From Verrucomicrobium sp. BvORR034 (lineage in GTDB: Bacteria > Verrucomicrobiota > Verrucomicrobiia > Verrucomicrobiales > Verrucomicrobiaceae), in assembly GCF_000739635.1 (NCBI RefSeq), contig NZ_BATQ01000056.1:104187-168186 (forward strand): a stretch of 64,000 nt of DNA. Direction: 5' to 3'. The notes under the pieces are model-generated. The model did not search any database and had not been told where the DNA came from. It was given only the letters and a program-made list of their open reading frames with translations. Position numbers and translations under genes: made by a program. The first letter of the stretch is position 1; each line of letters begins with the position of its first letter. Shown here piece by piece: positions 41,878 through 50,858 of the stretch.

Positions 41878-42477
41878 ATGACTCCCGCCCAGAGCTCCCG
41901 GCCCCTGTTTAATCTGAAAGACCTGTTGTGTGAACAACTGCGCGATCTTCATGACGCTGAAAAGCAGTACGGTTCACAGTTGCCGGAGATGGTGTCGAAA
42001 GCCACTTCCTCGCATTTGAAAGACAAGTTGAGCGAGGTTTCGGACCGAGTGTTGAACAATGCCGAAGAGTTGGCTCACGCGTGCCAGATTCTCGGAGTTC
42101 CGTCCGGAGGTGTGACGTGCGAGGCGATGAAGGGCCTGATTCGCGAGGCCAAGGACACCTCTTCAGACTGGGGCGACTCTGCAACGTTGGATGCTTCGCT
42201 CATCTCCAACGCCCAGCGTATCGCTCACTATGAAATCGCGGGATTTGGTACGGCCCGGGCCTTTGCCCGCTGTTTGAAGCTGGGTGAAGTGGCAGAGATT
42301 CTGCAGCACCTGCTGGAGCAGGCGTTCCAAGACGACAAGGACCTTAGCTACATCGCCAATGGCGGTTGGTTCACGCCGGGCATCAATCATGAGGCGGCGG
42401 AGCCCGCCATCAAGCCCCTCAATACTCCCGGCTCGGAGGTGCCAAGTGCGGCAGGCACCAGCGTGGATGCCTCTTAA
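41878..42477 (+). CDS. DUF892 ferritin-like stress protein (YciE/YciF type)
   Basis: A 199-residue protein of the DUF892 family: a ferritin-like four-helix bundle that starts with LKDLLCEQLRDLHDAEKQYGSQLPEMVSKA and continues through ETKAMKGLI-like and HYEIAGFGTARAF segments, both typical. YciF-type proteins are induced by general stress. The ATG at 41878 matches the family start; an ATG at 41800 would add a Pro-rich extension (MPYAPYWGGPPPPS). A divergent kinase gene and, downstream on the same strand, DUF1328 and GlsB/YeaQ genes make this a stress-protein cluster. Confidence 0.88.
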   Translation: MTPAQSSRPLFNLKDLLCEQLRDLHDAEKQYGSQLPEMVSKATSSHLKDKLSEVSDRVLNNAEELAHACQILGVPSGGVTCEAMKGLIREAKDTSSDWGDSATLDASLISNAQRIAHYEIAGFGTARAFARCLKLGEVAEILQHLLEQAFQDDKDLSYIANGGWFTPGINHEAAEPAIKPLNTPGSEVPSAAGTSVDAS

Positions 42478-42519
42478 TCACAGAGGCTGCATCTCAATCT
42501 CTCACTCCCCAGGACAGCC

Positions 42520-42714
42520 ATGAAACACAGCTTACCCAGCCTCTTCCCCATGTTACCCTATGCGCTGCTCTTCCTGATTATCGCGGTGGTTGCCGCGGTC
42601 ATCGGCTTTGCCGGCATCGCCGGAGCGGCGGCGTGGGTGGCAAAAATCCTCTGCTTCGTCTTCCTGGTGCTCACGGCTGCGGCGTTCCTCAGCGTGCCAA
42701 GGGACACCCTTTGA
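42520..42714 (+). CDS. DUF1328 small membrane protein
   Basis: A 64-residue protein (54 if started at the internal Met11) with the DUF1328 pattern [36 protein letters not shown], two hydrophobic helices. Homologues (YtjA) are short membrane proteins associated with stress or envelope conditions in many Proteobacteria and Verrucomicrobia. An AGGA ribosome-binding site precedes the ATG at 42520. It lies 42 bases after DUF892. Confidence 0.85.
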   Translation: MKHSLPSLFPMLPYALLFLIIAVVAAVIGFAGIAGAAAWVAKILCFVFLVLTAAAFLSVPRDTL

Positions 42715-42876
42715 AGCAATACCCTCGAAAGACAAATGAACGTCTGGGGGAAAACGGTATCAGAAGTTGCATGGCGCAATCATTTCCAGAGCCACAGGTT
42801 CAGGCGCCAGCGGCGGGGATCTAATCAGTGAAACCACATCCAACCAAACAAGCATAATCTCCAACTGCACACCTAT

Positions 42877-43134
42877 ATGGGCATTCTTTCCTGGATCATT
42901 CTCGGCCTCATCGCAGGCGCACTCGCCAAGCTCATCATGCCAGGCGACCAAAAGGGCGGCTGTATTCTCACCTCCGTACTGGGCATTGCCGGCGGCATCG
43001 TCGGAGGCTGGCTGGGCTCGACCCTCTTCGGGTGGGGTGACGTCAACGCCTTCGACTTCCGCAGCTTGGGCATCGCCATCATTGGCTCCTTGATCCTGCT
43101 CCTGGGCTTCCGTCTGGTGAGCGGCAAGAAGTGA
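42877..43134 (+). CDS. GlsB/YeaQ/YmgE-family stress membrane protein
   Basis: An 85-residue protein with three hydrophobic segments, starting MGILSWIILGLIAGALAKLIMPGDQKGGCILTSVLGIAGGIVGGWLGSTLFGWG. It is of the transglycosylase-associated (GlsB/YeaQ/YmgE) family, typically general-stress inner-membrane proteins. It is followed by a strong intrinsic terminator (43161-43194). The 162-base gap before it may contain its own promoter; no clear box was found. Confidence 0.92.
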   Translation: MGILSWIILGLIAGALAKLIMPGDQKGGCILTSVLGIAGGIVGGWLGSTLFGWGDVNAFDFRSLGIAIIGSLILLLGFRLVSGKK

Positions 43135-43160
43135 CGGTTCTGTCCAGATAGCTCCTTATG

Positions 43161-43194
43161 ATGCCGGCGGATGAAAGTCCGCCGGCATTTTTTT
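43161..43194 (+). terminator. Rho-independent terminator after the GlsB/YeaQ gene
   Basis: ATGCCGGCGGA and TCCGCCGGCAT form an 11-bp perfect stem around TGAAAG, followed by seven T residues (43188-43194). It lies 26 bases past the stop of the GlsB/YeaQ gene and before the convergent AlkB gene. Confidence 0.9.
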
Positions 43195-43209
43195 GAGGTT
43201 GTTTCCTGC

Positions 43210-43770
43210 TTACCTTGCAGGCTGCCTCGCTTCCATCTCAGCAGGCTTCAGGATGTGGCGGAAGGTCAGGCTGATCCGGGCCTCATCGGTGTCGGTTTTC
43301 TTGATCGCGTGCATCCAGTGGTCCTGGGTGAACTGCGTCATGTAGAGCAGTGAACCCGGTGGCAGTGGGAAAGCGCGCTCTGCATCAGCTAGGGTTTTGC
43401 TCCGGAAGGTCAGGACCCGTTCCGCACCCAGCGAAAGGATCGCCACCCCTGTGCCTTTTGCGAGGTTGTGGGTGGCGTCTGAGTGAAACCCCATGCTGGA
43501 GCGCCCATTCTCATAGTAGTTGATGAGACAGTTCGTAGGGGCAAAGCCCAGCGTCACGGTGAGCTTCTGGCAGAGCGACACCAGTAGAGGGTGCATGGGT
43601 ACCTCTTCATAATCAATGCCGGAGTCATCGTAAGTCTGGCCAAAGCAGGCCGTCTTTCGGGACTTCATTCGCTCGTCCCAGGTGATCTGGGCCGTCAGCA
43701 CGTCAAACAAGGCGCTGGCTTCCGATGGCGCGAGATAGCCCGGGGTGACCGTCACTTCAAGGGGGTCCAT
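43210..43770 (-). CDS. AlkB-like 2-oxoglutarate/Fe(II) dioxygenase
   Basis: A 186-residue dioxygenase of the AlkB family, which repairs alkylated bases (1-methyladenine, 3-methylcytosine) in DNA or RNA. The Fe(II) triad is His96-x-Asp98 (GFHSDATH) and a distal His in QDHWMHAIKK (His151 or His154); the 2-oxoglutarate-binding Arg residues are in DEARISLTFRH (Arg165, Arg171). NYYENGRSSMGFHSD is typical of the ALKBH2/3-like subgroup. It is compact and cytosolic. It stands alone, convergent with the GlsB/YeaQ gene. Confidence 0.92.
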   Translation of the reverse strand: MDPLEVTVTPGYLAPSEASALFDVLTAQITWDERMKSRKTACFGQTYDDSGIDYEEVPMHPLLVSLCQKLTVTLGFAPTNCLINYYENGRSSMGFHSDATHNLAKGTGVAILSLGAERVLTFRSKTLADAERAFPLPPGSLLYMTQFTQDHWMHAIKKTDTDEARISLTFRHILKPAEMEARQPAR

Positions 43771-43877
43771 GGCAATTGCAGGGGGTGTTTTTTGTTAGGG
43801 GAGTACAAGATGCCATGCCGTGGTCGAGTTCAAAGCGGAACCTGCGTCGGTTCGGTTGCGGAATCTTCAGGCTTGAA

Positions 43878-43927
43878 AGATCCGTTTTTCATCTGCGTAA
43901 TGCTTTCCGTCTATGAAAAACGGATCT
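43878..43927. promoter_or_regulatory. 15-bp perfect inverted repeat spanning the IclR start codon
   Basis: AGATCCGTTTTTCAT (43878-43892) and ATGAAAAACGGATCT (43913-43927) are perfect complements separated by 20 bases; the right arm begins with the start codon of the IclR gene. It could be an autoregulatory operator or an mRNA hairpin that hides the start codon. Confidence 0.7.
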
Positions 43928-44773
43928 CGCTCCAACTCCTCAGCCTCCCGTGCCTCTACCCGAGGGTTGGAGGAGGTCTCTCCTCTGGCACCAGGGGCAG
44001 TTCTCGAGCCCGCAGGATCCGAATCACAAGCTCCCGCGCTGCAGCGGGGGCTGAATATTCTGGAATTTCTGGCTTGCCGGGAGCAGGGGGCGACCCTCTC
44101 GGAACTCAGCAGCGCGCTGAATCTCTCACCTGCCTCCATCTTCCGCCTCACCGGGGTGTTGGAGGAGTCTGGCTATGTACGGCGTGAGGAGCCGTCGCGT
44201 CGGTTCAGTTTGACGCGAAAACTGCTCCTTCTTGCCCAGCCCAAACAGGAGGGGCGGGCCTTGGTGGAGTGCTGCATGGCTCCGATGCGGGAGGTGCTTC
44301 GCCGTACGGGTGAGACCGTGCAACTGTGTTGTCTGGCAGGGAGCGAGAGCGTTATGGTGGAGCAGTTGCCTTCCACCCATCCTTTCAAGTACATCGTGGA
44401 TCTCGGCTCCCGCCCGCCCCTCCACTGCTGTGCACCCGGAAAAGCCCTGCTGGCGAGTCTCCCGACTGCAGAGCAAACCAAGATCCTCCAGGAACTGAAG
44501 CTGGAGAAACACACGGCCCGCAGTATAACCACCAAGAAGGGGCTGCTGGACGAGTGTCGGCGAATTCAGTCTGCAGGCTATGCCGTAGACGAGGGGGAGC
44601 ACTTCGAAGGCATCCATTGCGTGGCGGCATCGGTGAAGGACCGTCATGGCTATCCGGTGGCTGCCATCACGATCGCAGGGCCTTCTGCCCGTATCCCGTC
44701 GGAACGGTTTGCGGAGTTTGGAGCCATCATGATGGAGGCTGCCCGTGAGGCGGCACTGAACTATTTCGGTTGA
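43913..44773 (+). CDS. IclR-family transcriptional regulator
   Basis: A 286-residue regulator with a winged helix-turn-helix (residues ~42-105: ALQRGLNILEFLACREQGATLSELSSALNLSPASIFRLTGVLEESGYVRR) and an IclR effector-binding domain (GRPPLHCCAPGKALLASL; GYAVDEGEHFEGIHCVAASVKDRHGYPVAAITIAGPSARI). The first ~36 residues are a disordered Ser/Gly/Pro-rich extension. Because the start codon lies in an inverted repeat, later starts should be considered. It precedes the DUF1549/DUF1553 gene by a few bases, so it may regulate that operon; its ligand is unknown. Confidence 0.92.
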   Translation: MKNGSRSNSSASRASTRGLEEVSPLAPGAVLEPAGSESQAPALQRGLNILEFLACREQGATLSELSSALNLSPASIFRLTGVLEESGYVRREEPSRRFSLTRKLLLLAQPKQEGRALVECCMAPMREVLRRTGETVQLCCLAGSESVMVEQLPSTHPFKYIVDLGSRPPLHCCAPGKALLASLPTAEQTKILQELKLEKHTARSITTKKGLLDECRRIQSAGYAVDEGEHFEGIHCVAASVKDRHGYPVAAITIAGPSARIPSERFAEFGAIMMEAAREAALNYFG

Positions 44774-44802
44774 GCCGGAGTCTGTACTTCACCTGGAGAA
44801 CC

Positions 44803-47800
44803 ATGAACAAGGTCACTTCCATTGCCTCCGTCTTTCTAGCGATTTCCCTGCCGATCTGGCAGGGAGCCGGCTCTGCCCGCGCGGCTGAGATCACCCCAGA
44901 GGGGCGCGACTATTTTGAAGCGCATATTCGCCCAGTGCTGGTGGCGGAATGTTATGACTGCCACGCGGGCAGCAAGAAGAAGGGAGGGCTGGTGGTGGAC
45001 TCACGAGACGGTCTTCTCAAGGGCGGCGAGAACGGCCCCTCATTGGTCCCAGGCGATGCGCAAAACAGCTTGCTGATTCAAACGCTGGCTCACACCCATA
45101 AGGATCCAGATCTGCACATGCCCAAAGACGGCGCAAAGCTGGATGCATCTGCTCTCAAACACTTTGTGGAATGGGTGAACATGGGTGCGCCAGATCCCCG
45201 CGACAAGCCTGCGGTGGCGGAAGGTACGCAACCGGTGTCGTGGGACCAGATCTTTGCCCTGCGCAAGCAGTGGTGGAGCCTGCAGCCGGTGAACCACAAC
45301 GTGGTGCCACCGGCCGGGGCGGCGGACCACCCGGTGGACCGGTTCATTCAGGCCAGGCTGGCAGAGCAAGGGCTGCAGCCTACCCCGAACGCAGACCGTC
45401 GTCTGTTGATCCGCCGACTCAGTTTTGCCCTCACGGGCCTGCCTCCCAAGCCGGAGGAGGTGGAGAAGTTTCTTGCTGACACCTCGCCGGATGCCTGGGG
45501 ACGGCTGATCGATTATTACCTTGAACTGCCCTCCTTCGGTGAAACCTGGGCGCGCCACTGGATGGACCTCATGCGCTATGCCGAGACCCATGGCAGTGAG
45601 GGCGATCCTGTCATCCCGGGTGCCTGGATGTACCGGGACTACCTGGTGCGCGCCTTCAACTCCGACCTGCCCTACCACCAGCTTGTGCAGGAGCACATTG
45701 CAGGTGATCTCCTGAAACCCCGTTGGAATGAAGCGCTGGGGGTGAACGAGGCCCTGCTGGGAGCTGCCAATCTCCGTCTTATGGAGCACGGCTTCCAGCC
45801 TGTGGACTCCCTGGATGAGCAGGTGAAGACGGTGGACAACCAGATTGACGTGCTCTCCAAGACCTTTCTGGGGCTGACGGTGAGTTGTGCCCGTTGCCAC
45901 GATCACAAGTTCGACGCCATCAGCCAGAAGGACTTTTACGCCTTGTACGGCATCTTGGCCAGCACGCGCCCGGCACAGGTGGTGCTGGATCCACCGGGCA
46001 AACTTGATGTTCACCGTGACGAGTTGATCCGCCTCAAAGGGCAGATCAAGGCTGAGCTGGCGGGGCTGTGGTTGAAGTCTGCGGAGGTTCTGCCGGAGCA
46101 GCTTCTCAATCCGGCCGGCCTGGAGGGTAATGCCGGGGTTCGAGGAGAAATGGAGACGGCTCTGGCTGATTTGAGGTCTCGCGCCCGGGCCGTCGCCCTG
46201 TCCCGGAAAGGGGGCGTGGTAAAGGACGCGCGAGTGCCTGACCCCATGGCGTGTTGGAATTTTGAGGGGGACGCTCGCGACCAGATGGGCGGGCTCGATG
46301 GAGAGTTGATGGGGGGCGCTGTAGTGCGCAATGGCCGGCTTGTCCTCAATGGGGAGGATGCCTATGTCCGAACAGCCCCGCTGGGGAAGTCCATCCGGGC
46401 ACGGACGCTGGAGGCCTGGGTTCGTCTCGACAACACCGAACAGCGGGGCGGGGGAGTGGTGTCCATCGAATCCGAGAGAGGGGACGTGTTTGATGGGATT
46501 GTCTTCGGCGAGAAAGAGCCCCGGGAATGGATCTCTGGGAGTGATTTTCACCGTCGCACGAAGGATGTGGGTGGTCCTGTGGAGATGAAGCCCCGTGATC
46601 AGTTCGTGCATATCGCGATCACCTACAGTGCAGACAACGTGGTGACCCTCTATCGCAACGGAGAGCCCTACGGCCTTCCCTACCAGTCGGAGGACGAAAT
46701 TCAAACTTATGGTCCCGGCGGTGCCCATCTCTTGTTGGGCAGACGACATCTGGGGGGCGGTAACGCGCTCCTGGCAGGCGAGATTGATGAGGCCCGCCTC
46801 TATGATCGGGCGTTGTCTCCTGCGGACGTGGCTGCCTCCTTCCGGGCCGGAGCCATCGCGGTGCCTGAGCAGGAGCTTTTGGCCGCGATGACGGATGGCG
46901 ACAAAATGGAATACGAAAGACTCACCAAGGCCCTCAAACTAGCGGAGAAGGAAGATCAAGAGAACCCCACTCGCAATGCCTGGAGGGATGCGCTCTCCAG
47001 TGCTGCGAAGAATGCGAGCGATGCTCTCTATCCCTGGGCGAAGCTGAAGGACCGCCAGGGGAAGGCATTCAGCAAGGTGTGGGCGGACCTCGCTTCCGCC
47101 TGGTCGCGGGATCTGGACGAGCGTCGCCGCTTCAACTCAGAGAATTTCACCTCTCTCTGGGACGTGTCCAAAGGTGAGGACTACTCGAAATGGTTCAGAA
47201 ACGGAACGGGACTGCCGCCTCAGCCTGCGCGTGCCGGCGAGTTCATGGTTCGGGTCGATGAAGATTCGGTGGTGGATGGGTTGCTCCCCGCGGGGGTGTA
47301 CAGTTCGCTCCTATCTGCGCGACACGCGGGGCTCATGGTGTCGCCATTCTTCAAGATGGATACCGAAGCGATCAGCCTGCAGCTCACAGGTGATGAGGGC
47401 GGCGGAGTCCGCGTCGTGGTGGACAACTATCCTCTGGGAAATAACAATACGTACCCGCAGTATCGCCCTGCTGCTGAACCCCTGCGCTGGCTCAAGATGG
47501 ACACCAGCTATCGGAAAGGGGCGCAGGCCTACATGGAACTCGGCACACGAGATGACTCCACCCGCCCGCAGCCACCAAGTGCCCAAGCGCCCAAGAAAGG
47601 GGTGAAGCCAAAAGAATACAATGGGCGTTCGTGGTTCGGGGTAGCAGGCATCGTCCTGAACAAGCCGGGTGTGAACGATCCGCCCCGGGAACTGCCGCTC
47701 GCTTTGTCTGGCATCTGGGGCCAGCCCGCACCCGTGGATGCGCGGGCGTTGGCCCAGCTCATGGGCAAGACTCTGGAAGATGCCGTCCTCGCCTGGAAGG

Positions 47801-48876
47801 AAGATCGCATCAGTCCGGAGCAACTGGCCTATCTGAACGACTTTGTTCGCCGAGGTCTGGTACCGGTGACGGCTGAATCATCCCCCAAGCTGGCGGAGTT
47901 GGTGAGGCAGTATCGCAAGCTGGAGTCGGAAGTGCCCGTTCCGCAGCGTGCGCCCGGGCCGGTCGAGGCGGATGGCTACAACGCCGCACTGATGGTTCGC
48001 GGAGATCACCTCAAACCGGCAGAGCCGGTGCGCCGTGGCTTCTTGAGCGCCCTGGGAAGTGCAAATTGCGAAGAGAAGGGGAGTGGCCGCCGACAGCTCG
48101 CCGCCGCCATGACCAATCGGGAGAATCCGCTGCTGGACCGCGTCATGGTCAACCGCATCTGGTACTGGCTCTTCGGCCAGGGGCTGGTCGGTACGGTGGA
48201 CAACTTTGGCCGCCTGGGTGAAAAGCCGACCCACCCGGAGCTGCTGGACTACCTGGCGACGCGGTTCGAGGAAGACGGCGGCTCGGTGAAAAAGATGATC
48301 CGCTTCCTACTCGGCTCACAGGCCTGGCAGCAGAGCAGTGAGGCCTCAGCGGAAACCGTGAAGCGTGACGCCGCCAATCAGTGGTTCAGCCGCGCCAGAG
48401 TGAGGCGGTTGGAGGCGGAGATGATTCGCGATGCCATGCTCAGTGTTTCTGGGGCGCTGAACGACACCCTCTATGGTGAACCGGTGGGCGATGCCCAAAA
48501 GCGTCGCAGCCTCTACCTTCGCGAGCGTCGGACAGCCCCGCACGCCTTCCTGGAAGTGTTTGACCGGCCCAAGCCCACCACCACTCGTGGTCAGCGCGAT
48601 GCCACCAACATCCCCGCCCAGAGCCTGACTCTGATGAATGACCGCTTTGTCATCGACCTAGCTCTGGTCTGGTCCCGCCAAATGGTCCGACCCGAAGCCG
48701 GGGCCACCTTGGAAGCCAAGGTCACTGCCGTGTACAACACCGCCCTGGGCCGCCCGCCTACGCCAGAGGAACTGCAAGTCGCGAAAGACTACTTCGCTGG
48801 TGAAGACACTGAAGCGGTTTGGAAAGACTATCTGCAGGCCGTGTTTGCACTGAAGGAGTTTATCTATCTGAGATAG
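44803..48876 (+). CDS. PSD1-type cytochrome c protein (DUF1549/DUF1553) with LamG domain
   Basis: A 1357-residue secreted protein. After a signal peptide (residues 1-28) comes a planctomycete-type cytochrome c motif (CYDCH, residues 50-54), then DUF1549 with its conserved SCARCHDHKFD near residue 365. A LamG-type concanavalin A fold occupies ~480-685 (RTLEAWVRLDNTEQRGGGVVSIE; DEARLYDRALSPADV), and DUF1553 follows (NRENPLLDRVMVNRIWYWLFGQGLVGTVDNFGRLGEKPTHPELLDYLA; LNDTLYGEPVGD; IPAQSLTLMND). These proteins are abundant in PVC bacteria and normally precede a DUF1501 gene. The starting ATG has a GGAG site; an upstream TTG overlaps the IclR stop. Confidence 0.9.
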   Translation: MNKVTSIASVFLAISLPIWQGAGSARAAEITPEGRDYFEAHIRPVLVAECYDCHAGSKKKGGLVVDSRDGLLKGGENGPSLVPGDAQNSLLIQTLAHTHKDPDLHMPKDGAKLDASALKHFVEWVNMGAPDPRDKPAVAEGTQPVSWDQIFALRKQWWSLQPVNHNVVPPAGAADHPVDRFIQARLAEQGLQPTPNADRRLLIRRLSFALTGLPPKPEEVEKFLADTSPDAWGRLIDYYLELPSFGETWARHWMDLMRYAETHGSEGDPVIPGAWMYRDYLVRAFNSDLPYHQLVQEHIAGDLLKPRWNEALGVNEALLGAANLRLMEHGFQPVDSLDEQVKTVDNQIDVLSKTFLGLTVSCARCHDHKFDAISQKDFYALYGILASTRPAQVVLDPPGKLDVHRDELIRLKGQIKAELAGLWLKSAEVLPEQLLNPAGLEGNAGVRGEMETALADLRSRARAVALSRKGGVVKDARVPDPMACWNFEGDARDQMGGLDGELMGGAVVRNGRLVLNGEDAYVRTAPLGKSIRARTLEAWVRLDNTEQRGGGVVSIESERGDVFDGIVFGEKEPREWISGSDFHRRTKDVGGPVEMKPRDQFVHIAITYSADNVVTLYRNGEPYGLPYQSEDEIQTYGPGGAHLLLGRRHLGGGNALLAGEIDEARLYDRALSPADVAASFRAGAIAVPEQELLAAMTDGDKMEYERLTKALKLAEKEDQENPTRNAWRDALSSAAKNASDALYPWAKLKDRQGKAFSKVWADLASAWSRDLDERRRFNSENFTSLWDVSKGEDYSKWFRNGTGLPPQPARAGEFMVRVDEDSVVDGLLPAGVYSSLLSARHAGLMVSPFFKMDTEAISLQLTGDEGGGVRVVVDNYPLGNNNTYPQYRPAAEPLRWLKMDTSYRKGAQAYMELGTRDDSTRPQPPSAQAPKKGVKPKEYNGRSWFGVAGIVLNKPGVNDPPRELPLALSGIWGQPAPVDARALAQLMGKTLEDAVLAWKEDRISPEQLAYLNDFVRRGLVPVTAESSPKLAELVRQYRKLESEVPVPQRAPGPVEADGYNAALMVRGDHLKPAEPVRRGFLSALGSANCEEKGSGRRQLAAAMTNRENPLLDRVMVNRIWYWLFGQGLVGTVDNFGRLGEKPTHPELLDYLATRFEEDGGSVKKMIRFLLGSQAWQQSSEASAETVKRDAANQWFSRARVRRLEAEMIRDAMLSVSGALNDTLYGEPVGDAQKRRSLYLRERRTAPHAFLEVFDRPKPTTTRGQRDATNIPAQSLTLMNDRFVIDLALVWSRQMVRPEAGATLEAKVTAVYNTALGRPPTPEELQVAKDYFAGEDTEAVWKDYLQAVFALKEFIYLR

Positions 48877-48890
48877 CTCAGGAAATGCAG

Positions 48891-49416
48891 TTTAACCACA
48901 GAGACACAGAGAGCACAGAGGAATGATGAAAGAAAACAGCAATTTGGAGTTTGGAGTTTCAGTCTTGGAAGAGACTGGGCTGCAGGATGCTCCTGTGGAC
49001 TGTCAGGCGGAGTCGCGTGATCCTTTGACTGCTGCGGTGATCGGGGCTGCTATTGACGTGCATCGTGCGTTGGGGCCTGGACTGTTGGAGTCTGCGTATG
49101 AGGAGTGTCTGTGCCACGAACTCACATTGCGGCGTATCGCCTTCGAGCGTCAGGTGTCGTTGCCGGTGTCTTACAAAGGCGTCAAACTGGATTGCGGCTA
49201 CCGTCTGGATCTCCTTATCGAACAGCGTCTCGTGATCGAGATCAAAACGGTCGACGAGCTGACGGCTGTGCATTCCGCGCAGATCATTACCTATCTGAAA
49301 CTCGGCAACTATCCCTGCGGCCTCATCATCAATTTTCACGTCCATCTGCTCCGCAACGGCATCAAGCGATTCATCAACTGAATGGATTCATTCCTCTGTG
49401 TCTCTGTGGTTTAACC
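48891..49416. mobile_element. Probable inverted-repeat-flanked GxxExxY cassette
   Basis: A GxxExxY gene is flanked by inverted repeats. The left repeat (48891-48926, TTTAACCACAGAGACACAGAG...) and the right repeat (49388-49416, reverse complement GGTTAAACCACAGAGACACAGAG...) share an identical 18-base core (AACCACAGAGACACAGAG). Both end with GAATGA, but the left copy has an extra AGCACAGAG between core and end. The cassette lies between DUF1553 and DUF1501 genes, which are normally adjacent. No transposase is present, so mobility would be in trans or by recombination. Confidence 0.65.
48923..49381 (+). CDS. GxxExxY family protein, PD-(D/E)XK-like
   Basis: A 152-residue protein of the GxxExxY family (TIGR04256 as I recall). 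The motif GLLESAY occupies residues 53-59, preceded by IGAAIDVHRALGPG and followed by FERQVSLPVSYKGVKLDCGYRLDLLIEQRLVIEIKTVDELTAVHSAQIITYLKLG. Asp96 and Glu106-x-Lys108 form a PD-(D/E)XK nuclease-like core. Its biological role is not established. The start codon falls within the left repeat, and the stop just before the right repeat, so the gene and its repeats form one unit. The first ~30 residues are atypical. Confidence 0.9.
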   Translation: MMKENSNLEFGVSVLEETGLQDAPVDCQAESRDPLTAAVIGAAIDVHRALGPGLLESAYEECLCHELTLRRIAFERQVSLPVSYKGVKLDCGYRLDLLIEQRLVIEIKTVDELTAVHSAQIITYLKLGNYPCGLIINFHVHLLRNGIKRFIN

Positions 49417-49436
49417 TTCATCTTCTCTAACCCCTG

Positions 49437-50858
49437 ATGTCCCCACAACTCTTTTCCCGTCGTCAGATGCTCGCCCGTGCCTCCACGGGGTTTGGCATGA
49501 CGGCCCTCTCGGCACTCATGGCGGAACGCAGTTATGCCGGGCTGGCGGATCCCTTTGCCGCGCGCCCATCCGGATACCGGCCCAAAGTGAAGAGCATCAT
49601 CTTTGCCTACATGAGCGGCGGGGCCTCGCATGTGGATTCCTTTGACCCCAAGCCGGAGCTGGCCAAGCGCCATGGCCAGCCGATGCCTGTGCCGGTCAAG
49701 CCCACGATGTTCAACAACAACGGGAACATCATGGCCAGCCCGTTTGAGTTTAAGCGCTATGGCCAGAGCGGCATTCCGGTGAGCAGCATGTTTCCCTGCA
49801 TCGGGGAGTGTGCGGATGATCTGGCGGTGATTCGCTCGATGACGAGCAAGGTTAACGAGCACGCCCAGGGCAACTATTTCTTCCATTGCACGCAGCCCTT
49901 CAGCGGATTCCCCAGTGCGGGGGCATGGTTCACTTATGGGCTGGGCAGTGAAGCCAATGACCTGCCGGGATTCGTCGTGCTCAGTCATGGCAACGTGCCC
50001 CACGGTGGTGTGGGCTTGTTCGGCAGCGGATTCCTGCCTGCGGTGAACCAGGCCTCATTCATCAATCCGGATGCGGATGAGCCGCTCAGCAACATCAAAC
50101 CCCGGGAACTGGACGCCGCCCAGCGCCGCCGCCTGGGCCTCATTAGCAAGCTGGACCATCGGTTCTTGGAAACGACCCAGCAGGATGCCCAGGTGGAAGC
50201 CGCGATCCGGAACTATGAGATGGCCTATCGCATGCAGAGCGCGGTGCCCGGGCTGTGCGACCTCTCTGACGAAACGGAAGCCACCAAAAAGCTGTATGGC
50301 CTGGACTCCACCGACAAGGAGAAAGCTGGCTATGCCAAACAGTGTCTGCTTGCCCGCCGCCTGGTCGAGCGCGGTGTGCGATTCATCGAGCTCACCTGCC
50401 TCAACAAAGGCATTGGTGCAGGCAATGCCGCCAATCCCTGGGATCAGCACGGCAAGATCTTTGAAGGCCACGGGGCCATGGGCTATCAGGTGGACCAGCC
50501 GCTGGCCGGTCTGATCAAGGATCTGAAGTCCCGGGGATTGTTCGAGGAAACGCTCATCATCTGGGCAGGCGAGTTTGGTCGCACACCGTTTTCCCAGGGC
50601 AGCGATGGCCGGGATCACAATCCCTACGGCTTCAGCATCTGGCTGGCCGGCGGCGGAGTCAAAGGGGGCACCATCTACGGTGCCACCGATGAACTGGGCT
50701 ATCACGCCGTCGAGAACGTCACCAGCGTGTACGACCTGTGGGCGACCGTGCTCCACCTCGCCGGCTTCGATCACGAAAAACTTCGCTACCGTTTCGGCGG
50801 CCGCGACTACCGGCTCACGGACGTTCATGGCAGGGTGATTCGGGAGGTGCTTGCATGA
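49437..50858 (+). CDS. DUF1501 protein, Tat-exported
   Basis: A 473-residue protein of the DUF1501 family, in the alkaline-phosphatase-like/sulfatase fold. It has a Tat-like signal at residues 6-12 (FSRRQML) with an Ala-rich stretch. The body is family-typical: [48 protein letters not shown] and [42 protein letters not shown]1501 genes normally follow a DUF1549/DUF1553 gene directly; here the GxxExxY cassette is between them. The reaction is unknown; a hydrolase role is inferred from the fold. Confidence 0.9.
   Translation: MSPQLFSRRQMLARASTGFGMTALSALMAERSYAGLADPFAARPSGYRPKVKSIIFAYMSGGASHVDSFDPKPELAKRHGQPMPVPVKPTMFNNNGNIMASPFEFKRYGQSGIPVSSMFPCIGECADDLAVIRSMTSKVNEHAQGNYFFHCTQPFSGFPSAGAWFTYGLGSEANDLPGFVVLSHGNVPHGGVGLFGSGFLPAVNQASFINPDADEPLSNIKPRELDAAQRRRLGLISKLDHRFLETTQQDAQVEAAIRNYEMAYRMQSAVPGLCDLSDETEATKKLYGLDSTDKEKAGYAKQCLLARRLVERGVRFIELTCLNKGIGAGNAANPWDQHGKIFEGHGAMGYQVDQPLAGLIKDLKSRGLFEETLIIWAGEFGRTPFSQGSDGRDHNPYGFSIWLAGGGVKGGTIYGATDELGYHAVENVTSVYDLWATVLHLAGFDHEKLRYRFGGRDYRLTDVHGRVIREVLA

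Noticed and set aside
45040..46749. 569-codon minus-strand ORF inside the DUF1549/DUF1553 gene
   Set aside because: Antisense shadow of a clear plus-strand gene; composition is rich in His, Arg and Gln with no domain.
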